Assembly (NCBI RefSeq): GCF_032854445.1
Contig: NC_088306.1
Coordinates: forward strand, 5,533,145-5,597,144
From: Liolophura sinensis
Lineage: Eukaryota; Mollusca; Polyplacophora; Chitonida; Chitonidae
Direction: 5' to 3'
Length of the DNA: 64,000 bases
A program made the translations under genes and the position numbers. Below the pieces are notes generated by a model. It had not been told where the DNA came from. It saw nothing but the letters and a program-made list of their open reading frames with translations, and ran no database searches. Below, one piece after another: positions 19,423 to 31,763 of the stretch (its first letter is position 1; every line of letters starts with the position of its first letter).

Positions 19423-20782
19423 GGTTGGAAGAGATCTTCTCGAAGAGTGTCAAATGGTTTCTGAAGACTTTAGGGAAAACTGGTCTTTTATATACACGAG
19501 TCGAACGTCACGAGATATGTCGATTTCACTGGTCACTTGTTTTTATCGAGACAGAGCTGACGATGTGTTTGTTCTTAGATTATTGCTCTTACAATGTCTG
19601 TCTAGATAATTGTTGTGCTACAAAAGAAATTAATCAGACCGTTTGTTCTGGCTTTTGACACAATGTTCCTCTATATACACGGGCCAGGCGGCATTAGGCA
19701 TGTCGGTTTCACTTGTCAGTTCTCCAGCCAAACAAAGGTGGTTGTCTTTCTTATTTAATATTTGTTTTTTGTTTGTATGTCTATACCATTGTTGGCATAG
19801 AAAAGAAATTGATTTCTCTCCGTTATTGTTCCGTTTTTCTTTGCAATCTTTCGTTACAGCGGATGGGCAATAATTCATTCATTAAAGAGCTGACGATTGG
19901 GGATTGTCTTCGTATGACAGAATGGGGGTTAAACCGACTGTTAGAAGATTTTTTTCTCAAAAGGGATAATAACATGTCCCGGTATGTGATGCGGCAAAAT
20001 TCGAAGTAAGACTGAAGAATGTAGTCAACTGGAGGGAAAACATGCACATTTCTGGAGTTTTACATATGAAACTATTATTCACAAAACACTTTTCCCAATA
20101 CAATATTTCCTCCAACAAGGTAGAATAGAGGATTTCTCGTATAATTATACATTAATTTGGAATCTAGAGGGATTTTGCTTCTGAACCTTTGCAGATTAAC
20201 ACAACAGCAACCTTTGATATAAAAGCCTGAACAATTTAGAAAGGCGGTTCTATAATTTGTCTGCGTATTTTTTTTCTTCACCGTTACCTATTTGGTGTAA
20301 TTTGTTGCGGCGGAAACACTGACTGTTTTCATCCGCAATAATCCCTATGGAGATAAGGAATTGACCTGCTGGGCGGAAGGTTTTTTTAATAATTAAATAT
20401 AATATGTATCCCAACATAACGTCTAACAACTTACTCCTTTAAATCTATGTCAAAATGAAGAGCACGGAGACCTGTGCAGGCAAAATTTCCAACTTTTTTT
20501 GAATGGTTTCATCTAAATTTCCTTGAAATATATTATGCAAATGGCAGTTTTATTTGAACTGAACCACGAGCAGTGTATAATCCATTAAATTGCGTTCAAG
20601 TAGGTTTCCTGATTTTAAAATAATTAAGCAAGGATGGAAGTGACAAATGACAACATATTATATATGCATGTTTCAGATGTGCTTTTATTCAGTCATCACT
20701 ATGTAAAGCAAGCCGACAACAAAAACAAAGCGTTGTTCGAAAGCTGTAAAGAGCTTTAGGGTTTGGCCAACTTGGGTGTGTT

Positions 20783-21103
20783 CTACAGTCTCGCAAGTCG
20801 TCTTAGAGTTTTGCTGGATCTTGGTTTTATCCGCAATGCTGGTTTGTTTTTACTTTTCAGCTGTTCCTGCTGGTAAGGTGTGGCATAAATCAGGTGGCTG
20901 TCATTGCTCAATTTTGACGTCTCGGCGGTTATGTTTACGTCAACTGTGGAGAAGACGATTGGCTTACACTGCTTTGTCAAATCTTTGTTACCTTGTTCTT
21001 TCTGGAATGTGGTTGCTTGCCTGAGAGACAGGCCATTGCTTGGGAGTGAAGTTGGGCTGTTACTGTGGCCAGCAACAAAGTCGAGTGGAATAATGCTATA
21101 CAT
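20783..21103 (-). CDS. Array gene copy 11, intact 106 aa
   Basis: Carries Y46C (KQCKPIVF), the only cysteine I see within the normal 106-codon frame of an intact copy, plus P11A and I39N. TATA at 21167-21175. Confidence 0.68.
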   Translation of the reverse strand: MYSIIPLDFVAGHSNSPTSLPSNGLSLRQATTFQKEQGNKDLTKQCKPIVFSTVDVNITAETSKLSNDSHLIYATPYQQEQLKSKNKPALRIKPRSSKTLRRLARL

Positions 21104-22471
21104 GGTTGGAAGAGGTCTTCTTGAAGAGTGTCAAATGGTTTCTGAAGGCTTTAGGAAAAACTGGCCTTTTATATACACGATTCGAACGTCACGAGATGTG
21201 TCGATTTCACTAGTTACTTGTTTTTTTATCCAGACAGAGCTGACGATGTGTTTGTTCTTAGATAATTGTTCTTAGAATGTCAGTCCATATAATTGTTGTC
21301 CTACCAAAGAAATTGATCAGACCGTTTGTTCTGGCTGTGTACACAATGTTCCTTTATTTACACGGGTCAGGCGGCATGAGGAATGTCGATTTTACTAGTC
21401 AGCTGTCCAGCCAAACAAAGGTGGTTGTCCATCTTATTTAATATTTGTTCTTTGTTTGTATGTCTAGACCATTGTTGGCATAGAAAAGAAATTGCTTTCT
21501 CTCTGTTATTGTTCCGTTTTTCTTTGCGATCTCTCGTTACAACGGATGGGCAATAATTCATTCATTAAAGAGCTGACGATTGGGGATTGTCTTTGTATGA
21601 CACAATGGGCGTTGAATTCACTGTTACAAGAGTTTTTATCTCCAAAGGGATAATGACATGCCCCGGTCTGTGATGTGGCAAAATCCGTAGTAAAACTGAA
21701 GATTGTTGTCAAGTAGATGGAAAACATGCACATTTCTGGAGTTTTACATATGAAACTAATATTCGCAAAACACTTTTTTCCCCAAACACTTTTTCCTGCG
21801 ACAAGGTAGCATAGAATATTTCTCTTATAATAATACATTCATTTGGAATCTAGAGGGATTTTGATTTTGAAACTTTGCAGATTAACACAACAGCAACCTT
21901 AAATATCAAAACGTGAAGAATTTAGAAAGGCGGTCTTGCAATTTGTCTGCGTATTGTTTTTCTTGACCGTTACCATTTGGTCTAATTTGTTGTGGCGGAA
22001 ACATTGACTATTTTTATCCGCAATATTCTCTATGGAGATGAGGAATTGAACTGCTAGGCGGGAGGTTTTTTACTAATAAAAAAAGATGTATTTTCAACAT
22101 AATGTATAAGAATTTACTCCTATGAATCTATGTAAAAATGAAGCGAACAAAGACCTGTGCAGGCAAAAATTCGAACTTTATTTTGGATGGATTCATCTAA
22201 AGGTCCTTGGAATATTTCATGCAAGAGGGAGTTTTTCTGATAGTGAAACACGGGCAGTGTAGTATACAATATATTAAATGGCACTTGAGTAACTTTCATG
22301 ATTTTAGTCTAATTAAGCAAGGAAGAAACTGACAAAAGACAACATATTATAGATGCATGTTTCACATGTGGTTTTATTCAGTCATCACTATGTAAAGGAA
22401 GCCAACTACAAAAACAAAGGGTTCTTCAAAAGCTGTAAAGAGCTTTAGGGTTTGGCCAACTTGAGTGTGTT

Positions 22472-22792
22472 CTACAGTCTGGCAAGTCGCCTGAGAGTTT
22501 TGCTGGATCTTGGTTTTATCCGCAATGCTGGTTTGCTTTTACTTTTCAGCTGTTCCTGTTGGTAAGGTGTAGCATGTATCAAGTGGCTGTCATTGTTCAA
22601 TTTCGACGTCTCGGCAGTAGAGTTTACGTCGACCGTGGAGAAGACGATTGGCTTATACTGCTTTTTCAAATCTTTGATACATTGTTCTTTCTAAAAGGTG
22701 ATTGTTTCCCAGAGAGCCTGGTCATTACTTGGGAGTGAAGTTGGGCTGTTGCTGTGGCCAGGAATAAAGTCGAGTGGAATAATGCTATGCAT
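22472..22792 (-). pseudogene. Array gene copy 12, stop at codon 34
   Basis: Starts MHSIIPLDFIPGHS from 22792; CAG becomes TAG at codon 34 (ITF then stop). The rest of the frame is open to the normal stop. TATA at 22856-22864. Confidence 0.75.
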
Positions 22793-24159
22793 GGTTGGAA
22801 GAGGTCTTCTTGAAGAGTGTCAAATGGTTTCTGAAGGCTTTAAGAAAAACTGGCCTTTTATATAGACGAGTCGAACATCACGAGATGTGTCGATTTCACT
22901 AGTCACTTGTTTTTATCCAGACAATGCTGACGATGTGTTTGTTCTTAGATAATTGTTCTTGGAATGTCTGTGTCTATGATTGTTGTGCTACAAAAGAAAT
23001 TGATCAGACCGTTTGGTCTAGCTGTGTACATAATGTTCCTTTTTATACACGGGTTAGGCGGCAAGAGGCATGTCGATTTCACTAGTCAGTTGTCCAGCCA
23101 AACAAAGGTGGTTGTCCTTCTTATTTAATATTTGTTCTTTGTTTGTATGTCTAGACCATTGTTGGCATAGAAAAGAAATTGATTTCTCTCTGTTGTTGTT
23201 CCGTTTTACTTTGCGATCTCTCGTTACAACGTGTTGGCAATAATGCATTCATTATGGAGCGGGCGATTGGGGATTGTCTTTGTATGACACAACAGGCGGA
23301 AAATCCACTGTTACAGGAGTTTTTATCTCCAAAGGGATAATGACATGTCCCGGTCTGTGATGCGGCAAAATCCGTAGTAAAACTGAAGATTGTGGTCCAG
23401 TAGATGGAAAACATGCATATTTTTGGAGTTTTACATATGAAACTAATATTCGTAAAACACTCTTTTCCAAAAAACATTTTCCTACGACAAGGTAGCATAG
23501 AATATTTCTCTTATAATAATACATTCATTTGGAATCTAGAGGTATTTTGCTTTTGAACCTTTGCAGATTTACACAAGAGCAACCTTTAATATAAAAGCCT
23601 GAAGAATTTAGAAAGGCGGTCTTGCAATTTGTCTGCGTATTGTTTTTCTTGATCGTTACCACTTGGTCTAATTTGTTGCAGCGAAAACATTGACTGTTTT
23701 CATCCGCAATATTCTCTATGTAGATAAGGGATTGACCTGCTAGGTGGCAGGGTTGTTAATAATTAAAATAAGATGTAATTTCAACATAACGTATAAGAAT
23801 TTACTCCTGTGAATCTATGTAAAAATGAAGCGAACAGAGAACTGTGCGGCAAAAATTCGAACTTTATTTTGAATGGATTCATCTAAAGGTCCTTGGAATA
23901 TTCCATGCAAGAGGCAGTTTCTCTCTTACTGAAACACGAGCAGTGTAGTATACAATATATTAAATGGGGGTTAAGAAACTTTCCTGATTTTAGTCTAATT
24001 AAGTAAGGAAGAAACAGGCAAAAGACAACATATTATATATGCATGTTTCAGATGTGGGTTTATTCAGTCATCACTAGCTGTAAAGCAAGCCGACAACAAA
24101 AACAAAGCGTTGTTCAAGAGCTCTAAAGACCTTTAGCCTTTGGCCAACTTGAGTGTGTT

Positions 24160-24481
24160 CTACAGTCTGGCAAGTCGCCTGAGAGTTTGGCTGGATCTTG
24201 GTTTTATCCGCAATGCTGGCTTGCTTTTACTTTTCAGCTGTTCCTGTTGGTAAGGTGTGGCATGTATCAAGTGGCTGTCATTGTTCAATTTTGACGTCTC
24301 GGCGGAAGTGTTTACGTCGACCGTGGAGAAGACGATTGGCTTATACTGCTTTTTCAAATCTTTGATACCTTGTTCTTTCTGAAAGGTGATTGTTTTGCCT
24401 GAGAGACTGGCCATTGCTTGGGAGTGAAGTTGGGCTGTTACTGTGGCCAGAAACAAAGTCAAGTGGAATAATGCTATACAT
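24160..24481 (-). pseudogene. Array gene copy 13, frameshift near codon 29
   Basis: One extra T in gattgttttgcctgag shifts the first 29 codons from ATG 24481 out of frame with the rest. The remaining frame is open from an out-of-register ATG. TATA at 24545-24553. Confidence 0.72.
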
Positions 24482-25828
24482 GGTTGGAAGAGGTCTTCTT
24501 GAAGAGTGTCAAATGGTTTCTGAAGGCTTTAGGAAAAACTGGCCTTTTATATATACGAGTCGAACATCACGAGATGTGTCGATTTCACTAGTCACTTGTT
24601 TTTATCCAGACAGAGCTGACGATGTGTTTCTTCTGAGATAGATGTTCTTAGAATGTCTGTCCATATAATTGTTGGCATACAAAAGAAATTGATCAGACCG
24701 TTTGTTCTGGCTGTGTACACAACGTTCCTTTTTTTACACCTGTCAGGCGGCATGAGGAATGTCGATTTCACTAGCCAGCTGTCCAGCCAAACAAAGGTGG
24801 TTGTCCTTGTAATTTAATATTTGTTCTTTGTTTGTATGTCTAGACCATTGTTGGCATAGAAAAGAAATTGATTTCTCTCTGTTATTGTTCCGTTTTTCTT
24901 TGCGATCTCTCGTTACAACAGATGGGCAACAATTCACTCATTAAAGAGCTGACGACTGGGGATTGTCTTTGTATGATACAACAGGCGTTAAACCGACTGT
25001 TACAATAGTTTTTCCTCCAAAGGGATAATGACATGTCCCGGTCTGTGATGTGGCAGTATCCGTAGTAATACGAAAGAATGTGGTTAACTGGATGGAAAAC
25101 ATGCACATTTCTTGAGTTTTACATAAGAAACTAGTATTTGGAAAACACTTTTGACGAAACACCTTTTCCTGCAACAAAGTAGCATAGAAGATTTCTCTTA
25201 TAATATTACATTCAGTTGGAATCTAGAGGTATTTTGCTTCTGAACCTTTGCAGATTACCACAACAACAACCTTTGATATAAAAGCCTGAACAATTTAGAA
25301 AGGCGGTCTTGCCATTTGTCTGCGCATTGTTTTTCTTGACAGTTACCCAGTTGGTCTAATATGCTGCGGGGGAAACATTGAGTGTTTTCATCCGCAATAT
25401 TCTCTGTGATAATAAGGAATTGACCTGCTAGGCGGAAGGTTTTTTTTAATAATTAAATATAAGATGTATCCCCAACATAACGTCTAAGAACTTATCCTTA
25501 AAACTATGTAAAAATGTAGCGCACGGAGACCTGTGCAGGCAAAAAATCCAACTTTATTTTGGTTGGATTCATCTAAATGTCCTTGGAATATACTATGCAA
25601 GTGAACTGAACCACGAGGAATGTACAATCCATTAAATTGCGTTCAAGTACCTTTCCTGATTTTAACATAATCAAGCAACGAAAGAACTGACAAAAGACAA
25701 CATATTATATATATATGTTTCAGATGTGGTTTTATTCAATCATCACTATGTAAAGGAAGCCGACAACAAAACAAAGCGTTGTTGAAAAGCTGTAAAGAGC
25801 TTTAGCGTTTAGCCAACTTAAGTGTGTT

Positions 25829-26148
25829 CTACAGTCTGCCAAGTCGCCTGAGAGTTTGCTGGATCTTGGTTTTGTGCGCAATGCTGGTTTCCCTTTTACT
25901 TTTCAGCTGTTCCTGTTGGTAAGGTGTAGCATGTATCAAGTGGCTGTCGTTGTTCAATTTAGACGTCTCGGCAGTAGTGTTTACGTCAACCGTGGAGAAG
26001 ACGATTGGCTAATACTGCTTTGTCAAATCTTTGATACATTGTTCTTTCTGAAAGGTGATTGTTTGCCAGGGAGACAGGCCATTGCTTGGGAGTAAAGTTG
26101 GGCTGTTACTGTGGCCAGAATAAAGTCGAGTGGAATAATGCTAAACAT
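25829..26148 (-). pseudogene. Array gene copy 14, stop and several frameshifts
   Basis: Codon 47 is TAG (QY then stop), and single-base indels occur at gtttgctgg and tttccctttt near the 3' end. The ATG at 26148 and the TATA at 26212-26220 remain. Confidence 0.75.
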
Positions 26149-26811
26149 GGTTGGAAGAGGTCTTCTTGAAGAGTGTCAAATGGACTCTGAAGACTTTAGG
26201 AAAAACTGGCCTTTTATATACACGAGTCGAACATCACGAGATGTGTCGATTTCACTAGTCACTTGTTTTTATCCAGACAATGCTGACGATGTGTTTGTTC
26301 TTAGATAACTGTTCTTAGAATACCTGTCTATATAATTGTTGGCATACAAAAGAAATCGATCAGACCGTTTGTTCTGGCTGTGTACACAATGTTCCTTTAT
26401 ATACACGGATCAGGCGGCATGAGGAATGTCGATTTCACTAGTCAGCTGTCCAGCCAAACAAAGGTGGTTGTCCCTTCTGATTTAATATTTGTTCTTTGTT
26501 TGTATGTCTAGACCATTGTTGGCATAGAAAAGAAATTGATTTCTCTGCGTTATTGTTCCGTTTTACTTTGCAATCTCTTGTTACAACAGGTGGGCAATAA
26601 TTCATTCATTAAGGAGCTGACGATAAGGGATTGGTCTTTGTATGACACAACAGGCGTTAAACCGACTGTTACAATAGTTTTTTTTCTCCAAAGGGATAAT
26701 GACATGTCCCGGTCTGTGATGTGGCAAAATCCAAAGTAGGATTGAAGAATGTGGTTAACTAGATGGAAAACATGCACCATTTCTGGTTTTTTACATATGA
26801 AACTAGTATTT

Positions 26812-26853
26812 GCAGCATATTAGACCAGTTACCCATTTGGTCTAATATGCTGC
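26812..26853. repeat. Perfect 16-bp inverted repeat at a deletion junction
   Basis: gcagcatattagacca (26812-26827), ten bases, then tggtctaatatgctgc (26838-26853). The right arm is normal spacer sequence; the left arm is found in no other unit and sits where about 170 bp of spacer are missing. Confidence 0.85.
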
Positions 26854-27337
26854 GGCGGAAACACTGACTGTTTTCATCCGCAATATTTTCTATGGAGATA
26901 AGGAATTGACCTTGCTAGGCGGAAGGTTTTTTATAATGTAATTTAAGATGTATCTCCAACATAACGTCTAAGAATTTACTCCCCATAAAAATTTTGTGAA
27001 AATAAAGCGCACGGAGATCTGTGCAGGCAAAACTTCCAACTTTTTTTTTGGATGGATTCATCCAAAGGTCTCTGGAATATTCCATGCATGTAACAGTTTT
27101 ATTTGAACTGATCCACTTGCAGTGTAGTATACAATCCATTAAATTGCGTTCATGTAACCTTCCTGATTTTAATATAATTAAGCAAGGAAGGAACTGACAA
27201 CAGAGAACATATTTATATATGAATGTTTCAGATGTGGTTTTATTCAGTCATCATTATGCAAAGCAAGCCAACAACAAAAACAAAGGGTTGTTTAAAAGCT
27301 GTAAAGAGCTTTAGCGTTTGGCCAACTTGAGTGTGTT

Positions 27338-27659
27338 CTACAGTCTGGCAAGTCGCCTGAGAGTTTGGCTGGGTCTTGGTTTTATCCGCAATGCTGGTTT
27401 CCTTTCACTTTTCAGCTGTTCCTGTTGGCAAGGTGTAGCATGTATCAAGTGACTGTCATCGTTCAATTTAGACGTCTCTCGGCAGTAGTGCTTACGTCAA
27501 CTGTGGAGAAGACAATTGGCTTATCTTTGATATCAAATCTTTGATACTTTGTTCATTCTGAAAGGTGATCGTTTGCCTGAGAGACTGGCCATTGCTTGGG
27601 AGTGAAGTTGGGCTGTTGCTGTGGCCAGGAACAACGGCGAGTGGAATAATGCTATACAT
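27338..27659 (-). pseudogene. Array gene copy 15, rearranged
   Basis: Full-length remnant with indels: cggcttatctttgatatcaaatctttgatac replaces the codon 40-48 region, and gtctctcgg carries two extra bases. ATG at 27659. Directly upstream is a second gene 5' end (see 27666-27737). Confidence 0.75.
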
Positions 27660-27665
27660 GGTTGG

Positions 27666-27737
27666 AACCTTTCTTGGCAGTCAATTTGGGCTGTTACGGT
27701 GACCAGGAACAAAGTCAGATGGAATAATGCTATACAT
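27666..27737 (-). pseudogene. Extra 5' end of the array gene, about 22 codons
   Basis: A second ATG (27737) with MYSIIPSDFVPGH-like sequence and its own leader and TATA (27801-27809). It stops after about 22 codons where copy 15's start begins. It resembles the type B units at 30.0 and 33.4 kb, so this is a recombinant junction between two unit types. Confidence 0.75.
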
Positions 27738-28076
27738 GGTTGGAAGAGGTCTTCTTGAAGAGTGTCAAATGGTTTCTGAAGGCTTTAGGAAAAACTGGTA
27801 TTTTATATACACGAGTCGAGCGTCACGAGATGTGTCGATTTCACTAGTCAGTTGTTTTTTATCCAGACATAGCTGATGATGTGTTTGTTCTTAGATAACT
27901 GTTCTTAGAATTCCTGTCTATATAATTGTTGGCCAACATATTATATATGCATCTTTCGAATGTGGTTTTATTCAGTCATCACTGAAAAGATAATATGTAA
28001 AGGAAGCCAACAACAAAAACAAAGCTTTGTTCAAAAGCTGTAAAGAGCCTTAATGTTTAGCCAACTCGAGTGTGTT

Positions 28077-28397
28077 CTACAGTCTCGCAAGTCGTCTGAG
28101 AATTTGGCTGGATCTTGGTTTTATCCGCAATGCTGGCTTGCTTTTGCTTTTCAGCTGTTCCTGTTGGTAAGGTGTGGCATGTATCAAGTGGCTGTCATTG
28201 TTCAATTTTGACGTCTCGGCAGAAGTGTTTACGTCAACTGTGGAGAAGACGATTGGCTTATACTGCTTTGTCAAATCTTTGATATCTTGTTCTTTCTGGA
28301 AGGTGATTGGTTGCCTGAGAAACTGGCCATTACTTGGCAGTGAAGTTGGGCTGTTGCTGTGGCCAGGAACAGAGTTGAGTTGAATAACGCTATACAT
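28077..28397 (-). CDS. Array gene copy 16, intact 106 aa (type A)
   Basis: Type A N-terminus MYSVIQLNSVPGHS, with S26F, A30P and T99I. TATA at 28459-28467; the leader is slightly shortened (gtgtcaaattttctg). Confidence 0.68.
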   Translation of the reverse strand: MYSVIQLNSVPGHSNSPTSLPSNGQFLRQPITFQKEQDIKDLTKQYKPIVFSTVDVNTSAETSKLNNDSHLIHATPYQQEQLKSKSKPALRIKPRSSQILRRLARL

Positions 28398-29748
28398 GGT
28401 TGGAAGAGGTCTTCTTGAAGAGTGTCAAATTTTCTGAAGGCTATAGGGAAAACTAGCCTTTTATATACACGAGTCGAGCGTCACGTTGAGTGTTGATTTC
28501 ACTAGTCACTTGTTTTTATCCAGACAGTGCTGACGATGTGTTTGTTCTTAGATAATTGTTGGCCTACAAAAGAAATTGATCAGACCGTTTGTTCTGGCTG
28601 TCTAGACAATGTTCCTCTATCTTCAGGGTCAGGCGGCATGAGGAATGTCGATTTCACTAGTCAGTTGTCCATTAAATGAAAGGTGGGTGACCCTCTTTTT
28701 TAATATTTGTTCTTTGTTTTTATGTCTATATCATTGTTGGCATAGAAAAGAAAGTGATTTTTCTGCGTTATTGTTCCGTTTTACTTTGCGATCTCTCGTT
28801 ACAAGGTTTGACCAATAATTTATTCAATAGAGAACTAACGATGGGGGAATTGTCATTGTATTACACAATGGGCGTTTGACTGACAGTTACAAGAGATTTT
28901 TCTCCAAGGCAATATTGACATGTCTCGGTCTGTGATGCGGCAAAATCCGAAGTAAGACTGGAGAATGTGGTCAATTGGATGGAAAACATGCACATTACTG
29001 GAGCTTTACAAATTAAAAGTAGTATTTGCAAAACATTTTTTCCCCCAAACACTTTTTCCTGCAACAAAATAGCATAGAGGATTTCTCTTATAATTTTACA
29101 TTCAGTTGGAATCTAGAGGTATTTTGCTTCTGAACCTTTGCAGATTAACACAACGGCAACCTTTGATATGAACGCGTGAACAATTTAGAGAGGTGGTCCT
29201 GCAATTTGTCTGCGCATTGTTTCTCTTGACCGTTACCCATTTGGTCTAATATGCTGCGGCGGAAACACTGACTGTTTTTATCCGCAATATTTTCTATGGA
29301 GAGAAGGAATTGCCCTGCTAGGCGGAAGGATTTTAATAGTGTAATTTAAGATGTATCTCCAACATAACGGCTGAGAAAATTACACCCATGAAACTATGTA
29401 AAAATGATGCGCACCGAGACCTGTGCAGGCAAAAAATCCAACTTCATTTTGGATAGATTCATCTTAAGGTCCTTGGAATGTTTTGTGTAACTGGCAGTTT
29501 TATTTGAACTGAACCACGAGCAGTGTAGCATAGAATCCATTAAATTGCGTTTAAGTAACTTTCGTGATTTTAGTCTAATTAAGCAAGAAAGAAAGTGACA
29601 AAAGACAACATATTATATATGCATCTTTCAGATGTAGTTTTATTCAGTCATTACTGAGAAGATAATATGTAAAGGAAGCCAACAACAAAAACAAAGCTTT
29701 GTTCAAAAGCTGTAAAGAGCTTTAAGATTTCGCCAATTTGAATGTGTT

Positions 29749-30069
29749 CTACAGTCTCGCAATTCGCCTGAGAGTTTGGTTGGATCTTGGTTTTATCCGC
29801 AATGCTGGTTTGCTTTTACTTTTCAGCTGTTCCTGTTGGTAAGGTGTGGCATGTATCAAGTGGCTGTCATTGTTCAATTTCGACGTCTCGGCAGATGTGT
29901 TTACGTCAACTGTGGAGAAGACGATTGGCTTATACTGCTTTGTCAAATCTTTGATATCTTGTTCTTTCTGGAAGGTGATTGGTTGCCTGAGAAACTGGTC
30001 ATTACTTGGCAGTGAAGTTGGGCTGTTACTGTGACCAGCAACAAAGTCAGATGGAATAATGCTATACAT
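29749..30069 (-). CDS. Array gene copy 17, intact 106 aa (type B)
   Basis: Type B: PSDFVAGHS, QFLRQPI, SNQTLRRIARL. TATA at 30133-30141. Confidence 0.68.
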   Translation of the reverse strand: MYSIIPSDFVAGHSNSPTSLPSNDQFLRQPITFQKEQDIKDLTKQYKPIVFSTVDVNTSAETSKLNNDSHLIHATPYQQEQLKSKSKPALRIKPRSNQTLRRIARL

Positions 30070-31487
30070 GGTTGGAAGAGGCCTTCTTGAAGAGTGTCAA
30101 ATGGTTTCTGAAGGCTTTAGGAAAAACTGGTCTTTTATATACACGAGTCGAGCGTCACGAGATGTGTCGATTTCACTAGTCACTTGTTTTTATCCAGACA
30201 TAGCTGACGATGTGTTTGTTCTTAGATAACTGTTCTTAGAATGTCTGTCTATATAATTGTTGGCCTACAAAAGAAATTGATCAGTTGTTTGTTCTGGCTG
30301 TCTAGATAAGTTCCTCTATATACACGGGTCAGGCGGCAAGAAGAATGTCGATTTCACTAGTCAGTTGTCCAGCCAAACAAAGGTGGTTGTCCTTGTTATT
30401 CAATATTTGTTCTTTGTTTGTATGTCTAGACCATTGTTGGCATAGAAAAGAAATGGATTTCTCTGCGTTATTGTTCCGTTTTACTTTGCGATCTCTCGTT
30501 ACAACGGTGGGCAATAATTCATTCATTAAGGAGCTGACGATGGGCGATTGTCTTTGTATGACACACTGGGCGTTGAATCAACTGTTGCAAGAGTTTTTAT
30601 CTCCAAAGGGATAATGACATGTCCCGGTCTGTGATGCCGCATAGTCTGTAGTAAGACTGAAGATTGTGGTCAACTAGATGGAAAACATGCACATTTCTGG
30701 AGATTTACATATGAATCTAGTATTCGCAGAACACTTTTTTTCGAAAAACATTTTCCTACGACAAGGTAGCATAGAATATTTCTCTTATAATAATACATTC
30801 ATTTGGAATCTAGAGGTATTTTGTTTTTTAACATTTGCAGATTTACACAACACCAACGTTTAATATAAAAGCGTGAACAATTTAGAAAGCCGGTCCTGCA
30901 ATTTTTCTGCGCATTTTTGTCTTGACCGTAACCATTTGGTCTAATTTCCTGCGGCGGAAACACTGACTGTTTTTATCCGCAATATTCTCTATGGAGAGAA
31001 GGAATTGCCCTGCTAGGCGGAAGGTTTTTAATAGTGTAATTTAAGATGTATCTCCAACATAACGGCTGAGAAAATTACACCCATGAAACTATGTAAAAAT
31101 GATGCGCACAGAGACCTGTGCAGGCAAAAAATCCAACTTCATTTTGGATAGATTCATCTAAAGGTCCTTGGAATGTTCTGTGTAACTGGCAGTTTTATTT
31201 GAACTGAACCACGAGCAGTGTAGTATAGAAACCATTAAATTGCGTTTAAGTAACTTTCGTGATTTTAGTCTAATTAAGCAATGAAGGAAGTGACAAAAGA
31301 CAACATATTGTATATGCATCTTTCGATTGTGGTTTTATTCAGTCATCACTGAAAAGATAATATGTAAAGCAAGCCGACAACAAAAACAAAGCTTTGTTGA
31401 AAAGCTGTAAAGAGCCTTAATGTTTAGCCAACTCGAGTGTGTTCTACAGTCTCGCAAGTCGTCTGAGAACTTGGCTGGATCTTGGTT

Positions 31488-31763
31488 TTATCCGCAATGC
31501 TGGCTTGCTTTTACTTTCAGCTGTTCCTGTTGGTAAGGTGTGGCATGTATCAAGTGGCTGTCATTGTTCAATTTTGACGTCTCGGCAGAAGTGTTTACGT
31601 CAACTGTGGAGAAGACGATTGGCTTATACTGCTTTGTCAAATCTTTGATATCTTGTTCTTTCTGGAAGGTGATTGGTTGCCTGAGAAACTGGCCATTACT
31701 TGGCAGTGAAGTTGGGCTGTTGCTGTGGCCAGGAACAGAGTTGAGTTGAATAACGCTATACAT
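31488..31763 (-). CDS. Array gene copy 18, frameshifted end, 91 aa (type A)
   Basis: One T is missing from the cttttacttttcag run, so after K83 the frame reads VKASQHCG and stops. Near-identical to copy 16 upstream of this. TATA at 31825-31833. Confidence 0.55.
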   Translation of the reverse strand: MYSVIQLNSVPGHSNSPTSLPSNGQFLRQPITFQKEQDIKDLTKQYKPIVFSTVDVNTSAETSKLNNDSHLIHATPYQQEQLKVKASQHCG

